This document shows positions 42,834-54,290 of a stretch of 64,000 nt of DNA, piece after piece (position 1 is the stretch's first letter; every line of letters begins with the position of its first letter). Origin of the DNA: Dastarcus helophoroides (taxonomy: Eukaryota; Arthropoda; Insecta; Coleoptera; Bothrideridae); assembly GCA_028583605.1 (NCBI GenBank), contig CM053326.1, positions 5,086,104-5,150,103 of the forward strand, in the 5' to 3' direction. Both the position numbers and the translations under genes were made by a program. The notes beneath the pieces are model-generated. The model saw only the letters and a program-made list of their open reading frames with translations, made no database searches and was not told where the DNA came from.

Positions 42834-43010
42834 TGGTGGAACGGACTGGTCCTTGGTTATCTTCAAAAATTGAGATACAAAACTTGTCCCTGAAACCAAG
42901 CAAGATTAAAAAACACAACAAAGATTGCTCTGAAGCGTTTAGACAGCCAAGCTATCATCTTCAGGGAGATACTTTAGGGGACAAGTTTTGTATTTCAAGT
43001 TTTTAAGAAA
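42834..43010 (-). repeat. Penelope-type 3' terminus inserted in the LINE
   Basis: Minus-oriented copy (TTTTGGTGGAACGGACTGGT to CTTCAGGGAGATACTTTA), followed by a short plus-oriented piece (GGGGACAAGTTTTGTATTTC). It sits between the RT and C-terminal parts of the LINE. Confidence 0.65.
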
Positions 43011-43014
43011 AAGG

Positions 43015-43516
43015 TCACAACTACAAATTTAAATACTTTGAATGAATACATTTCATGGACAGAAGAGACAAAATATTTTGGAATAATCTTGGATAAAAAA
43101 CTAACGTTAAGGAAAACATATGGAACATGCTAAGAAGAAGGCAAGGACAAGAATTTATTCGGTCCTGTGCAGAAAAAGACGTCTCAATCTGAGAAATAAA
43201 CAACTAATTTACAAAGCACCTATATAATCTATAATGACTTACGGTGCAGCGTGCTGGGAATGTACAGCAAAATCTATCATAAATATCTTACAAATATTAC
43301 ACGAACGCAATGCTAAGGATGCTAGTAAATGCTCCCTGGTTGATAACCAACAGAAGAATTCAGGAAGATCTACAAATCGAAACGATAGAACAAGCGGTTA
43401 GGAAAACCGCAAGAAGAGACTTCAATAGAGCACGAAATACATTGAAATCGACTACTCAGGGAAATAGTGGATTATGCAACATTGCTCAAGATTCAAAAGA
43501 TTTAAGACGGTTTTAA
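43015..43516 (+). pseudogene. LINE ORF2 C-terminal region
   Basis: Frameshifted pieces: EHAKKKARTRIYSVLCRKRR, LRNKQLIYKAPI, MTYGAACWECTAKSIINILQ, ILHERNAMLRMLVNAPWLIT NR. This is the conserved segment downstream of the polymerase in Jockey-type ORF2. The last open piece ends at a stop at 43514-43516. Confidence 0.6.
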
Positions 43517-43722
43517 GAAGATAAGGCTAGTCTACTAACTTCGGGTTTTAGTGCGGTTTCTCCGAGAGCATGGTCAAACGGCTAGAGAGGCTAAGAGGAT
43601 GCTCCCAGAAAGGGAAAAAATATGCAAAATCTGCAGTACATGCGATGCAGACATGGACGGTCTAAATCTCAAGAGAGGCAAAAAGGCAACTATCGGTATA
43701 AGCAGATAGGTAAATCTGCAAT

Positions 43723-43728
<6 letters not shown>

Positions 43729-43781
<53 letters not shown>
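43729..43781. repeat. (GA)n microsatellite in the LINE 3' region
   Basis: About 26 GA units. The corresponding block at 39540 (copy 1) lacks it. Confidence 0.9.
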
Positions 43782-43786
<5 letters not shown>

Positions 43787-43924
43787 AAAGGTCTGAATCT
43801 CTAAAGAGGAAAGAGAGCAATAATAAACAAGTGAGGTGCAAAAGTTGTTAAACAGAACAAGGCGACAAAGGGGTAGCAGAAAAATATTCCTGGCCCCATA
43901 TGGAGATTAGAAGACAAAGACATA

Positions 43925-44040
43925 GGTGTTAGTATCTCTCTGAAGATGATAGCTTGGCTATCGAAACACGTTAGCGCAAACTTGTTGTGTTTTTTAATCT
44001 TTCTTGGTTTCAGGGGACAAGATTTGTATTTCAATTTTTT
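43925..44040 (+). repeat. Penelope-type 3' terminus, plus orientation
   Basis: GTTAGTATCTCTCTGAAGAT through GATAGCTTGGCTATCGAAAC to GGGGACAAGATTTGTATTTC. It lies exactly after the LINE 3' region. The last 30 bp of the consensus are missing. Confidence 0.65.
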
Positions 44041-44398
44041 TACGTAAGTAAAATCGAAATTTTCAACAACAAAAATCAGCTAAGAGCGAGTGGGATTCGC
44101 AAAACTACGGCTCTATACCTATTAGTGAACAGGCAATAGACCACATTAAAAAAATTGTACTTATGGATGTATTTGAAATCTTATTCATATATTTTTGTGT
44201 TATATTTGAAAAATAAAAAAAGATGTCAATTTTCAGATATACAAACTTTTTTCTCCAATTAATTCAAATCTGATAATTGTGTTGATAATGTCTCGGATAA
44301 AAAGCATTATTTCGTAATAAGTCGATGATTAACGCAGTTTATGAGATTGCCTCGGACCACAAAATGTTCGATCGAATAAGGATAGTGCACGTCCTATA

Positions 44399-45956
44399 CA
44401 GGGTGTTTCATAATTGCATGCTGAACCGGCAGGGGGATATTCCTTCGCCTCAACTCTTCTTCTCATAGATTCGCGTACTCATTGAAAAATTCCTGGCGTA
44501 TTTCTTATAGTGTTGCAGGAATCTGTTATGCGATTTCTCAGTTCTTCTTCAGTTTGGATTGGGGTGCTATAAACTAAGGTTTTAAGATAGCCCCATAAAA
44601 CATAATCTAGACTGTTTAGGTCAGGGGATCTAGGCGGCCATAATTCTGTTCCTGCTCTGCCTATCCAGCGATTATTGTAATTTTGGTCCAAATATGCACG
44701 TGCCAAAACACTAAAATGCGCAGGGGCACCATCGTGCATAAACCACATTCGATTTCGGATTAAAACGGGGACATCTTCTAACAGCACTGGTAAATCATTT
44801 TCAAGAAAGTGACGATAATTTTCTCCATTTAATCTTCTTGGCAGAAAAAAGGGTCCAATTAAATAGTCGTCAACAATTCCTGCCCACACATTTACCGAGA
44901 ATTGTTCTTGGTGATTGACTTCGACCATGGCATGCGAGTTCTCTTCAGCCCAAAAGTGATTGTTGTGGAAGTTTTTAATTGCATTTCGGGAAAAACTGGC
45001 TTCATCAGTAAATAATACTTCTCTGTCAAATAGTGGATTTTCAACAATTTTTTGAATAAACCATTGGCAGAAATTTATACGAAATGGGAGATATTTAAAT
45101 TACTAGCAATTTTCCTTGTGCTTATTTCGGGATTTTGCTCAACTGAATTAAGAACATCTATTTCAGTTTCTTCTGTTCTTGCGGTTCTTTGTGCCCCTTT
45201 TAAGTGATGATCGGGTTTAAAACATCCCTTCTCGCGTAGTCTTCTATGAACGCTTGAAAAAGTTCTTGCATCTGGCACAATTCTTTGCGGAAAACGCTCT
45301 GCATACAGTCGCCTGGCATCAAATGCATTTCCATCCGCAAGATCGTACATGTAATGAATATCGGCAAACTCAGCATTCTCAAACATATTTTCTTATACTT
45401 ATCAATCACTCACATTCAGATAAAGCATTGAAGTGAAAAATTTGACACTTGGTTGTAAACACAAAACTAAATCTCAGTGGCCTACTAGATTTTCATTAAT
45501 AAATTAATCTACCACAGCGGCATAGCAAGTAAATGATTTTTATTTTTTAATTCGAAAACCGTCCGTCATAGGAGAAAAAGTCGAGAGCTCATTTTTGATA
45601 GAAACACAACAAAGACTGGGAAAATAATTCTTATTTTGAAAAATAGCATTGGCGTCACATTTTTTTTTCAAAAATGTGTGTCGACCTGTTTGTGGGAACG
45701 CCACTGGTGGAATCAGAAAAAATGTTTTTTTGTCAAAATACTTGCTTTTATACCTAGATATCGGGTACTGAATATCAAAAAAATATCTAAACCAGTCTCA
45801 GAAATATTGAAGAAAAACCGATTTTTTCTTCAGTTTTTACCGCCCTGTATATCGAAAATGAAGCGTTTCCGAACCTATGTTAATATGAAAATTTTGTCTT
45901 AAAATTGCCCAAGGAATACCCCCTGCCGGTTCAGCATGCAATTATGAAACACCCTG
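44399..45956 (-). mobile_element. DD41D-type transposon, copy 3 (short TIRs)
   Basis: 1558 bp with inverted ends of about 47 bp (CAGGGTGTTTCATAATTGCA) and TA on both sides (44397-44398, 45957-45958). The termini share CAGGGTGTT with copy 1, and the transposase is related, but the TIR is far shorter. Confidence 0.82.
44406..45386 (-). pseudogene. DD41D transposase with internal deletion
   Basis: It starts MFENAEFADIHYMYDLADGN, then RRLYAERFPQR (DUF4817-like region as in copy 1) and ISTRKIASNLNI. Here about 30 codons of the second DNA-binding helix are missing and the frame changes to FRINFCQWFIQKIVENPLFD. It continues LFTDEASFSRN (first D), FMHDGAPAHFSVLARAYLDQ (second D) and RSPDLNSLDYVLWGYLK (third D), again with 41 residues between the last two. 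An early stop follows NTPGIFQ at 44479. The frame beyond it, VRESMRRRVEAKEYPPAG, runs into the TIR. Confidence 0.78.
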
Positions 45957-46255
45957 TATTGACCATGTATAAAATGTTGACCAAAATGCGTCGAGAAAGT
46001 GGAGTAGCCCCGACTATTTCTTTTTTCTCTCTCCCATTGAAAATTATTCCGTTTTTTCCTTTTAATGCAAGGATCCCCTAAAAACGCGAATATTAAGAAA
46101 TTTTAAATTTCCAAAAACAATACATGGAAAAAACGTGAAAATTTCGCGTTTTAACTCGAAATAACGAAAATTTTTTTATTTCAATTTATATATATAATTA
46201 AAATCAATTTACTTTTTTTCTTCTTTAATTTTAAAAATAAAGTAGAAAAATTTAA

Positions 46256-46690
46256 TCTGCCTCTAATCGAGTGAATATATTCTGGGTAGAAAAAGTATAC
46301 TGTTGATAATGAAGGCTTCCTCGGCCAGAGTTAGTACAGGATATACTTCTTCCGGGATTGGACCGTGTCAAAGAACTACTAAAAGTGCTCGACGTTTCAC
46401 CCACCATCGTAGGGGGTTTCTTCGGGAACAAAGGAACAATAAATGAAAAATAAAACACAAGGAAATATACAAAATTGAAAAAGAAGGCCAATTTCAAAAC
46501 ATTCAGAGCACGGTAACTCAGTATGTCCACCATACCAGAGGCGAAACTCTTCTGAATTGAAAATTTGTTACAAACTATAAGAAAGTTTAGACAGAAGAGC
46601 ACAATAACTCAGTATGTCCGCCATACTAGGGGCGAAACTCTTCTGAAGAAGTCGAACACTTTTAGTAGTTCTTCCTGTTCTATCCTGTAA
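46256..46690. repeat. Unclassified repeat with two 91-bp-spaced units
   Basis: GATTGGACCGTGTCAAAGAA...CTACTAAAAGTGCTCGACG recurs in diverged form at 55290-55345. Inside, ACTCAGTATGTCC..CCATAC..GGGCGAAACTCTTCTGAA occurs at 46516 and 46607 (offset 91). It resembles a retroelement 3' region, but no coding part was recognised. Confidence 0.45.
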
Positions 46691-47500
46691 AGTATACTGT
46701 TATCATACATATTTTAAATACTCCAAATTTCATCATTGGACAATATTCAAATAATCCTCAAATTTCATATACCTTTGAAAATTTCAGTACGAACTCTATG
46801 ATAATTGACTCTGATATGTTGAAATGGTGTAAAATAATATTTTTGTCCTTATAAGCAAGGATAAATTTTCATTAATTTACTTTACCAGGGATTTAGCTCG
46901 GTTAGCAGTGTAATTATTTTTTACTTTATATGGTCTGCATTATAAATTTTTACCTTTCTCCATCCCTTCAGTAAAGCGTCCACCCAGTCAAATTCTTAAT
47001 TTAGGGTTATTTAATGAAATAGGGATTTGACCAGGTCAGCAGAAGCATAGCGCCCTGGTCAGCCATGTGTGAATATGATACCAGTGACATGATAAAAGCA
47101 ACGCCCAACTTACAATATCCATGTTACGACACTTATGTCGGCTATTTAGTCCCGGCTGCAGATTTAGCGTGCTTTACCTCTATTAGTTCCTTATCATGCT
47201 TCCTAAATATCACATGGCGGAGCTGGTTTGGATATTCCTAATATAACTTGCCTTCTTTTATATTTTGGCTTCCTTTTATTTTATATAAGCCTCCGAGTCG
47301 CAGCTTCGGAAAGTTCAATCTATTCCGATATTAAAGCTTGGATTACGTACAATTGCATGCTTAACATGCGTTGCAAGCTTATTATGAATTAATAATGCAT
47401 GTGAGCATTGTTTTAAACTTTGCCTTCGAAATATTTAGTAATTTCCTCTGCTTTAATATTTGTATCGAACCAATAACCCTCCTGAAAATGTACTCTCTGT
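46691..47500. other. No supported gene
   Basis: Less repetitive than its surroundings, with a GC-richer middle (about 47040-47220). Nothing recognised. It could be host single-copy DNA. Confidence 0.4.
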
Positions 47501-48180
47501 CTGATAAATCTGAAATCAAAGTGAAACTTTCTATGAAAATTTTGACCTAATTTCAAAATTTCTAATAAAATGTTGAATAAGTATACATATTCGAAATTTT
47601 AATAAATCATGGTTGAAACTTACAGTCAATAAGCTCGAAAAAGTTGTAATTATTTTATAAATTTCATGAATTTTCGAATCTAATTTTTTTTTTCAAAATT
47701 TCATGTTAAAAGTTGAATTCAGTTTTAAAAATTAATATTTAATTTAAATTTTTTTAATATTAAAATAAGCTTGCCCGGAAGGAAATTTTTCACAAAAAAT
47801 ATTAAAACTTGCAGTTGAAATATCAATAAAAATATCTATATTTCACTTTTAAAATTTAAATTTTGAACTTCTTTTAATATTTAGTATAAATATTTTAAAC
47901 TATTCTCAAAATTTCGTTTAAGTTAAAATTTCAACTTATTACCCAAAATGTCATTTTTAAACTCAAAATTTAGCGTTTGCTGATTTTTTTAGAAAATTGT
48001 TTTATAAAACAAAAATTTCAACTTTTTTTGAACATTTTCTTTGTACCCAACAATTAAATTTTGTCTTTTTTGCAATTTCAATTTTGGTAATTCAAAATCT
48101 TGCTTAAATTCAAAATTTTAATTTTTTCCCGAGTTTTTGTTTACAGTCGAAATAAGATAATTTATATTTTGAGGTTAAGT
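47500..48180. repeat. Degenerate AT-rich repeat block
   Basis: AAAATTTCAAA/TTTGAAATTT texture with mixed strand bias. No genes. Confidence 0.45.
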
Positions 48181-48183
48181 AAG

Positions 48184-49855
48184 TTGCCTCGCGACACTCC
48201 AGTCAAAAAGTTTTAAGGTTGGCACTTCGATGCCTGATCTTGTATTCAGACAACGCACAATCAGGAAGATTCTGCTTGAGCTCGACACCTCGAAGGCTTC
48301 TGGCCCTGATGGTATTTTCGCTATTGTTCTTAAGAAGTGCGCCCCAGAGTTGACTCCTATCCCAAACAAATTGTTCACAATTTCTTACAACAAAGGTGTA
48401 TTCCCTAATATCTGGAAAATGCTAGAGTGCAGCCTGTCCCTAAAAAAGAAAAAAGGAATCTGGCTGACAACTATCGCCCTATATCTTTGTTACCCGTTAT
48501 ATCTAAAGTGATGGAAAAGGTTATCAACATCGAGATTGTCAAATATTTGGAAGAAAATAGAATCATCTCCGACAGGCAATACGGTTTTAGACAACAACGT
48601 TCCACTGGCGATCTACTGACATATGTTACTCATATCTGTACCTCAGCTATGGAAAAATATGGTGAGGCTAGGGTTGTGGCATTGGATATCTCAAAGGCTT
48701 TCGACAGAGTCTGTACCGATCTCTTCTCGCCAAATTAACATCTTATGGTCTTCCTCCTGCACTCTGTCATTTCATATCCAATTTTCTCGCTGACAGATCT
48801 CTTTCAGGTTGTCGTCGATGGCATCTCATCCGAGACATTTGCGATTAACGCAGGGGTGCCTCAGGGGACTGTTCTGTCTCCTACTATAATTTTGTTACAC
48901 ATAAACGATCTCTTAGCTTCAACTTCCAATCTTATATACAGCTACTCATATGATATGAACCTTGTGTCATCTTTTTTCTTTGACAAACCATTATCTATCG
49001 CTGCTTCAGATCGACTAAGGGAACAGCAGATACAGAGGATTAATCGAGATCTCGAGATTATTCTGGAATGGGGTAAGAACAATTTGGTCGACTTCAATGC
49101 TTCAAAAATTCAGGCTGCGGTTTTCTCCAAAAAAACATCAAGGGATAATGCAACAAACTATACCAATGGACGGTAAAATGCTTCCGATGGGATCTAATCT
49201 ATCGATTCTGGGAGTAAATGCGAGCACTAACTTCTCTTAGGACGATCATGTGCCCGCCATTGCCAAATCCGCCTCTCAGAAGCTAGGCTTACCTTTTAGA
49301 GCTAAAAACTACTTTACATCTCATCAGCTATTAACACTATACAAAGCTTAAGTTAGGCCAACACTAGAATACTGTTCTCATGTTTGGAGTTGGAGTTCAG
49401 CCCCAAAACACACTTTAGCCCTCTTGGATTCAATTTAAAGAAGAACGATTCGCCTAATTGATGACGAAAGTTTGATCGATTCTTTCGAAACACTAGAGCA
49501 CTAGTATGGTTGGTGACTTGTCCCTTTTCTACAAGTACTATCATGGAAGATGCTCGCAAGAATTAATAGGATTGATCCCCCCCAAGGGCAAGTTTCTTGA
49601 GGCGTACTAGACAGTCGGAGACAGCAAATTCCTGTGCGGTCCAACTTGACACAGTGAGGATTTCTGTCCTACGGAGGCTCTTTTTTCTATAGAAGTTCCA
49701 AGTTATGGAACTTATTACTGAAAGGAATTTTCCCCAAAAATTACAACCTATCCTTGTTTAAGAAGCCATCTATCTTTGTTTCCGCATCCTACTCGCAGTG
49801 CTCTGAAAGCATAATGGGGTTACCCTTTGCGAGTGGATTAAACTTAAAAAAAAAA
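48184..49855 (+). mobile_element. Jockey-type LINE, second family, 5'-truncated with A tail
   Basis: It begins in the reverse transcriptase and runs to a 3' end (GAGTGGATTAAACTTAAAAA) with an A run at 49846-49855. The last 540 bp match the fragment at 8440-8976. It differs from the LINE at 38-44 kb in protein sequence and 3' end. Confidence 0.78.
48230..49178 (+). pseudogene. Reverse transcriptase of the second LINE family
   Basis: Reads ILLELDTSKASGPDGIFAIV and VLKKCAPELTPIPNKLF, a frameshift near 48425, then PVPKKEKRNLADNYRPISLL, SDRQYGFRQQRSTGDLL and VALDISKAFDRV (first catalytic D block). After another frameshift come INAGVPQGTVLSP and then SYSYDMNLVSSF, where SYADDSTL would be expected. 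The YADD box is therefore destroyed, so the copy is catalytically dead even apart from the frameshifts. The remainder (INRDLEIILEWGKNNLVDFN ASK) is typical of Jockey-type elements. Confidence 0.75.
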
Positions 49856-49994
49856 GATAGAACTCACAATATACATATCAGAAAATTAAGACTGAAATCT
49901 TTATTTTTCATACGTGACTATACCTGTTACATTTCATATTCTCGATGAATAGGCGGATAATATGAAATGTTATCTGAATGTAAATGTGACAATA

Positions 49995-51226
49995 TTACAT
50001 AGATATATGAAAGTTATTAACTATTTTTTTACATAATCTCCTAATTTTCTTTTGAAATTTTTCCAACAGATTAAGGATTTTTTAATGCCATTATCATAAA
50101 AAGAAGGGAGACATGTTTGCAGCCAATTGCACACAAATGTCTTAAAACAGCATCTCCATGTAATTGCCCACTTCATAGAGCTTCTTCCAGCGGTTGAGAA
50201 TATGATAATTGCTTGGTGATAAGTCTGGACTATAAGGAGGGTGTTCTAACATTTCCCAATGCATTTCCTTTAATTTTTGACATGTCAAATTGGCTGAGTG
50301 TGGGCAGCCATTGTCGTGAAGCGAAATCATATTTCTGTCCAAAAATTCGCGCCTCTTCCGCCGATACGCAAGTTTTGCTTCATCCAATAGCTGGCAGTAG
50401 AAGGCAGCATTAAACGTGCAAAGTTCATATAGAAAATTGACGTGCACAACTTCTTTTAAAACCCCAAAACACTGTCGCAAGAACCTTTCCAGTTGAAAGG
50501 CGAGTTTTTGCCATGATGGGTGGACTTTTCCCCTTTCTTCTCCACTTCATGCTTGTTTGTTTAGATTCAAGGGTATAATGGTGGACCCAAGTCTCATCAC
50601 ACGTTAACGATACGTTGCAAAAAGCACCTTGACTTTGAAAACGTCCAAATAGTGCTGACAAATCTCCAGACGTTGTTGTTTTTGTTCTTTAGGGAAAAGA
50701 TGAGGTACTCACCTAGCAGAAGTTTTTCGAAACCTCAGCTCATCTGTATTGATGGATTGAAGCACTCCCAAAACTTATCCCTATCTGAGCTGCAATTTTC
50801 ATCAATAGTTAAACGGCGATCACCTTTCAAAAGGCGTTGAACAGCGTTAATCTTGTCCCGCAGTCTCACTGATCTGAGGACGGGGGGGGGGAAGGGTTAT
50901 GAGGTTCATTTTCAACTTAAGTTCGTCCTTTCCAAATAGTTTTTTGCTATTCATACACTTGAGTTTTCTTCAAGAAGTATCTCCAAACTGTGCTTCTAGT
51001 CTACGAAGAATTTTGGCGAGATTTACACCTTTAACGGTCAAAAATTATTTAACAATAATGCTCTGCGCAACGTGCGGATGAACCGCTTGCTCACTCATTG
51101 TATTTACAACTGACGAATGGCGAAAGCGCAATTTGCTTGACCTAGCATGTCTAAGAGTATGCGCCCACTTCCGACGCCCTTATGGCGACATGATAGAAAT
51201 TCCGGTTTAGATTTTATTTATTCTCG
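49995..51226 (-). mobile_element. Mariner, left TIR eroded
   Basis: The right end keeps a mariner TIR (inverted TCTCGTAAT...AGAAATTCCGG at 51195-51226). The left end lacks a recognisable TIR. The interior is nearly full length and related to the mariners at 5227, 14318 and 32931. Confidence 0.75.
50020..51100 (-). pseudogene. Mariner transposase, many frameshifts
   Basis: Pieces in order on the minus strand: MSEQAVHPHVAQSIIVK-like N-terminus near 51096, LTCDETWVHHYTLESKQTSM (first catalytic D, about 50590), WRRKGKSPPIMAKTRLSTGK, CQLLDEAKLAYRRKRREFLD, MISLHDNGCPHSANLTCQKL (second D) and HPPYSPDLSPSNYHI (third D changed to N). This copy retains all three catalytic regions but mutates the last. 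A G9-10 run near 50883 adds a frameshift. Confidence 0.7.
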
Positions 51227-53096
51227 TAATTTGAATCTGATATTTAGAAAATTCCATTTGTTCGACGTTATTTTTAAAGGGCTCTAGCTGATCATATCTA
51301 GAAAAGAGAATTATGCTCAACTAAAAATTTCTAATTTAAAGTAAACTATCATATAGACCACCTTTAGATAAAATCCACAAAATCTCCAAAAGGGGAGAAA
51401 AATAGGTGTTTTTTTTTTTTGGTTACTCTTTGCCCTTTTCCCACCCTTCTTCTATGCTTTATTTACAGAGAATGTCATTTTTAATTGCAATTATTTCATA
51501 TTTGGTGCCAATCGTCTTCAAATGACATCCTATATATTACTCATTTAGTTAATTCTGTTTAAAGTTTCGAAGATTTCTTAAAATTTTGTATTCGCGAGGC
51601 CAACTGCCTTAAAATGGAAATTTTTGAAATTTAACTTTTCATCCAAAATTTCGCCAGAAAAATTTTTCTTCAAAATATGATTTTTTTTTATTCATTTTGT
51701 TTATCAACAAGGATATTGAAGGCCTCTGGCAATTCTGAGAAGAAACCAAAACTTAGATTTGCTTTTTAATAATTCAATATAGATTAAAGACAAACATTGA
51801 TTATTGCATATCACGAACGTTGGTTGTGGTTTGCTCTATTAGCGGAAAATAGCAAAAAACACGATTTTGTGTCATAAAAATCATTATATCTTGGGCAATT
51901 TTGCACCAAATATAGCTTTCTGTATAGTATTTCACCAGGAACCGCCGCGATCGATATCTGACAAAGTACTCATTTAAAAAATTTAAATATTTAACATCTA
52001 GGCAAAGTTAACGAGGTTAAAACAACTAAACTTTTTGCAAAGTTTTAATACTTCCGCTTACACTGAAAGTTGACACCAACGTCGTTATTTTAAATAAGGC
52101 AACCTATATATTTTTAAATTTTTGGATTTTATTTGATATTGTAAGGCTAGTTTGGATAACAAATGTTGTTCTTAAAATTGATAGGTTTTGAGATAATTGG
52201 AATTTAAAAAAAAATTGACAGATGCAAGGTCCCACGAAATTTTTTGTATGTGTTTTCCAGAAACTAGATATTTATTTCATATTTGGTACGTGAGTAGAAC
52301 ACATACGAAGCTACTCTACACAACTTTCATAAGTTCAAGAACATTATACCGAGTATTGAATTCAGGTCTGAATATTTTGATAAATGCAAACAGCAATATT
52401 TTGATATATCAATATGAATGATATTTTCATATTAGAATATTTCAGTTTTATTGGCCTCATCGACTTTGCTAAGTTGTTAAATTTTCAAATTTTTTAGATC
52501 AGTACTAGGTCAGATGTCAATCGTGGCAATTCCCGGTGGGACACACTGTAGAGGAGAGTTTTCTCCAAACAATGATAATATTTGCTACATTTTTAAATTG
52601 CCATTAACTCCAAAATTCGTCATTGAAAAACGACCGTCAGCCTGCTGTTTCACGCTACAGGTCGCAATTCTTAACTGATTTTTGCCATTCTTTTTTCTAT
52701 CGATGCGGAAATTCTTAGAAATTTCTTATTGGCTTTGAAAAGAATTGGTCGAATAATTAAAATTTCATAAAAAAACATAATTTTTTAGAGAGAAAATAAA
52801 CTTAGGAATCTCAGGTACACTTTTATATGCATAGTTTAGGTTAAGTTCCTCTCAAGCATAAGATGTAATTCGCTTTCATTTTGAAGAAAAACTAATTTAC
52901 AAATTTTTCTTTTCACTTTATAGAAAATGTTTTGTGTTCTTTTTTCAGATAATGGCGAAATTATGACAGACGTGTCAAAGCTTACATGTCAAATATATTT
53001 CCTTCAAAACTGTCGTCCTCCAAGAATAATATAATTACTGCTGATATTCAATATGAAAAACTATCTAGAAACTGCACACATGAATATAAGATACTA
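51227..53096. other. No supported gene
   Basis: AT-rich sequence without recognised repeats. Open frames at 52197-52421 and 52986-53195 are short and match nothing I know. It may be old host intergenic DNA. Confidence 0.4.
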
Positions 53097-54290
53097 CGAG
53101 GGTGGTTCGATAAGTATTTAGCCTACAAAAGAAAAATGTTGGAAAAGTGGCGATTTATTTCTCAACATAGTCACCTTTTAACTCGATACACTTGACCCAC
53201 TTGGCCTCCTCATTCGACTCAAATTTCTGTCCGCCGAGTGGCTTTTTCAAGTTTCAAAATAAATAAAAACCTCAGGAAGTCAAATCTGGAGAATACGGTG
53301 GATGGGGCAGCAGTTCTTAGCCAATTCGACCAATTTGGCCGTGGCGAGGGCGGTGGTGTGAGCCGGTGCGTGCTCATGGCGGAAGAGCACTTTTTTCTTC
53401 GCCAAATAGGGCCGTTTTTTCTGCAATTCGCGTCGAATCGGCCCAATAATTCGGTATAGTACAGCCCTGTGATCGTTTTGCTCTTCTCCAGGTAGTAGTT
53501 GTAGATCACACCTTGTGAATCCTAGAAAACGGTGGCCATCACCTTTCCGGCCGATAGGACAGTCTTCGCCTTCTTCGGAGCACGTTCACTGGGAGAAGTC
53601 CACTGTTTCGACTGTTCCTTGGTCTCTGGCGTATACCAGTGGAACCATGTTTCGTCGACGATTACGAAACAATGCAGAAACTCCTTCGGGTTGCGCTTAA
53701 ACAGCGTCAAACACTGCTGTGAAGTGGTCTCACAGTTGCGCTTGTGGTCCGGAGTAAGCAAGCGCGGCACTCATCGCGCCGACAGCTTTCTCATGCCCAA
53801 AATTTCATGCAGGATATGACCCACGTGGTCTTTTAAGATGTCCTATTGTCTCAGCTATCTCGCTACCTTCAATCAGGCAGTCTGTCAATACAAGATCGTG
53901 GATTTTTTTTCACGTTATCTTCGTAGTAGCCGTTTTCAGGGCACCTGGCCCTGGATCAGCAAAAACCGACGTGCGACCACGCTGAAACTCGTTAAACCAA
54001 TTTTCGAAGGAGAGGAGTCAGCGTACATAGCATCCAAGCGGTCTTTGATTTCCCTAGCACGATTTTTCTTCCAAAAACAAAAATCGAATCACCGACCTGT
54101 ATTGCTCTTTTTCTATTTTTCTAAAATCCGCGGACACGCCCGTTTCCACACGTGGTGAAAACAAAACTACGAGTCCGATTCGACTGAAATTTCGACAGTA
54201 GCCATCTACGAGGATATACTACACGATAGTAAATTTTTCTTGCGATAGAGGCCCCATCGGGCGGTGAGGCTAAGTACTTATTGGACCTCG
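53097..54290 (-). mobile_element. Mariner of a different subfamily
   Basis: TIRs CGAGGGTGGTTCGATAAGTA (left) and, inverted, CGAGGTCCAATAAGTACTTA (right), both next to TA. Length 1194 bp. The transposase is clearly distinct from the other mariners in the window. Confidence 0.82.
53155..54160 (-). pseudogene. Mariner transposase (second subfamily), frameshifted
   Basis: From about 54120 downward: EKEQYRSVIRFLFLE (N-terminal helix-turn-helix), NWFNEFQRGRTSVFADPGPG, IHDLVLTDCL, then PRLLTPDHKRNCETTSQQCL, IVDETWFHWYTPETKEQSKQ (first D) and AKTVLSAGKVMATVF followed by a stop where tryptophan is expected. ITGLYYTELLGRFDANCRKN comes next, then decayed sequence over the second and third D region. A deletion of roughly 80 bp precedes the C-terminus KWVKCIELKGDYVEK and a stop at 53155. 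Confidence 0.75.

Larger units (their letters stand above)
39740..43920 (+). mobile_element. Jockey-type LINE, copy 2, with later insertions
   Basis: It begins with a second version of the ORF1 end (SEVKDFMKKMQKLLNVVG, stop, at about 39760-39836). It continues with endonuclease, reverse transcriptase and C-terminal pieces of ORF2 and ends with a 3' region containing a (GA)n run. Insertions at 40125-40621, about 41318-41635 and about 42834-43010 break it up. Confidence 0.7.

Noticed and set aside
46252..46602. 116-codon minus ORF with apparent membrane segments
   Set aside because: It lies across a repeat copy. The hydrophobicity follows from AT-rich composition.
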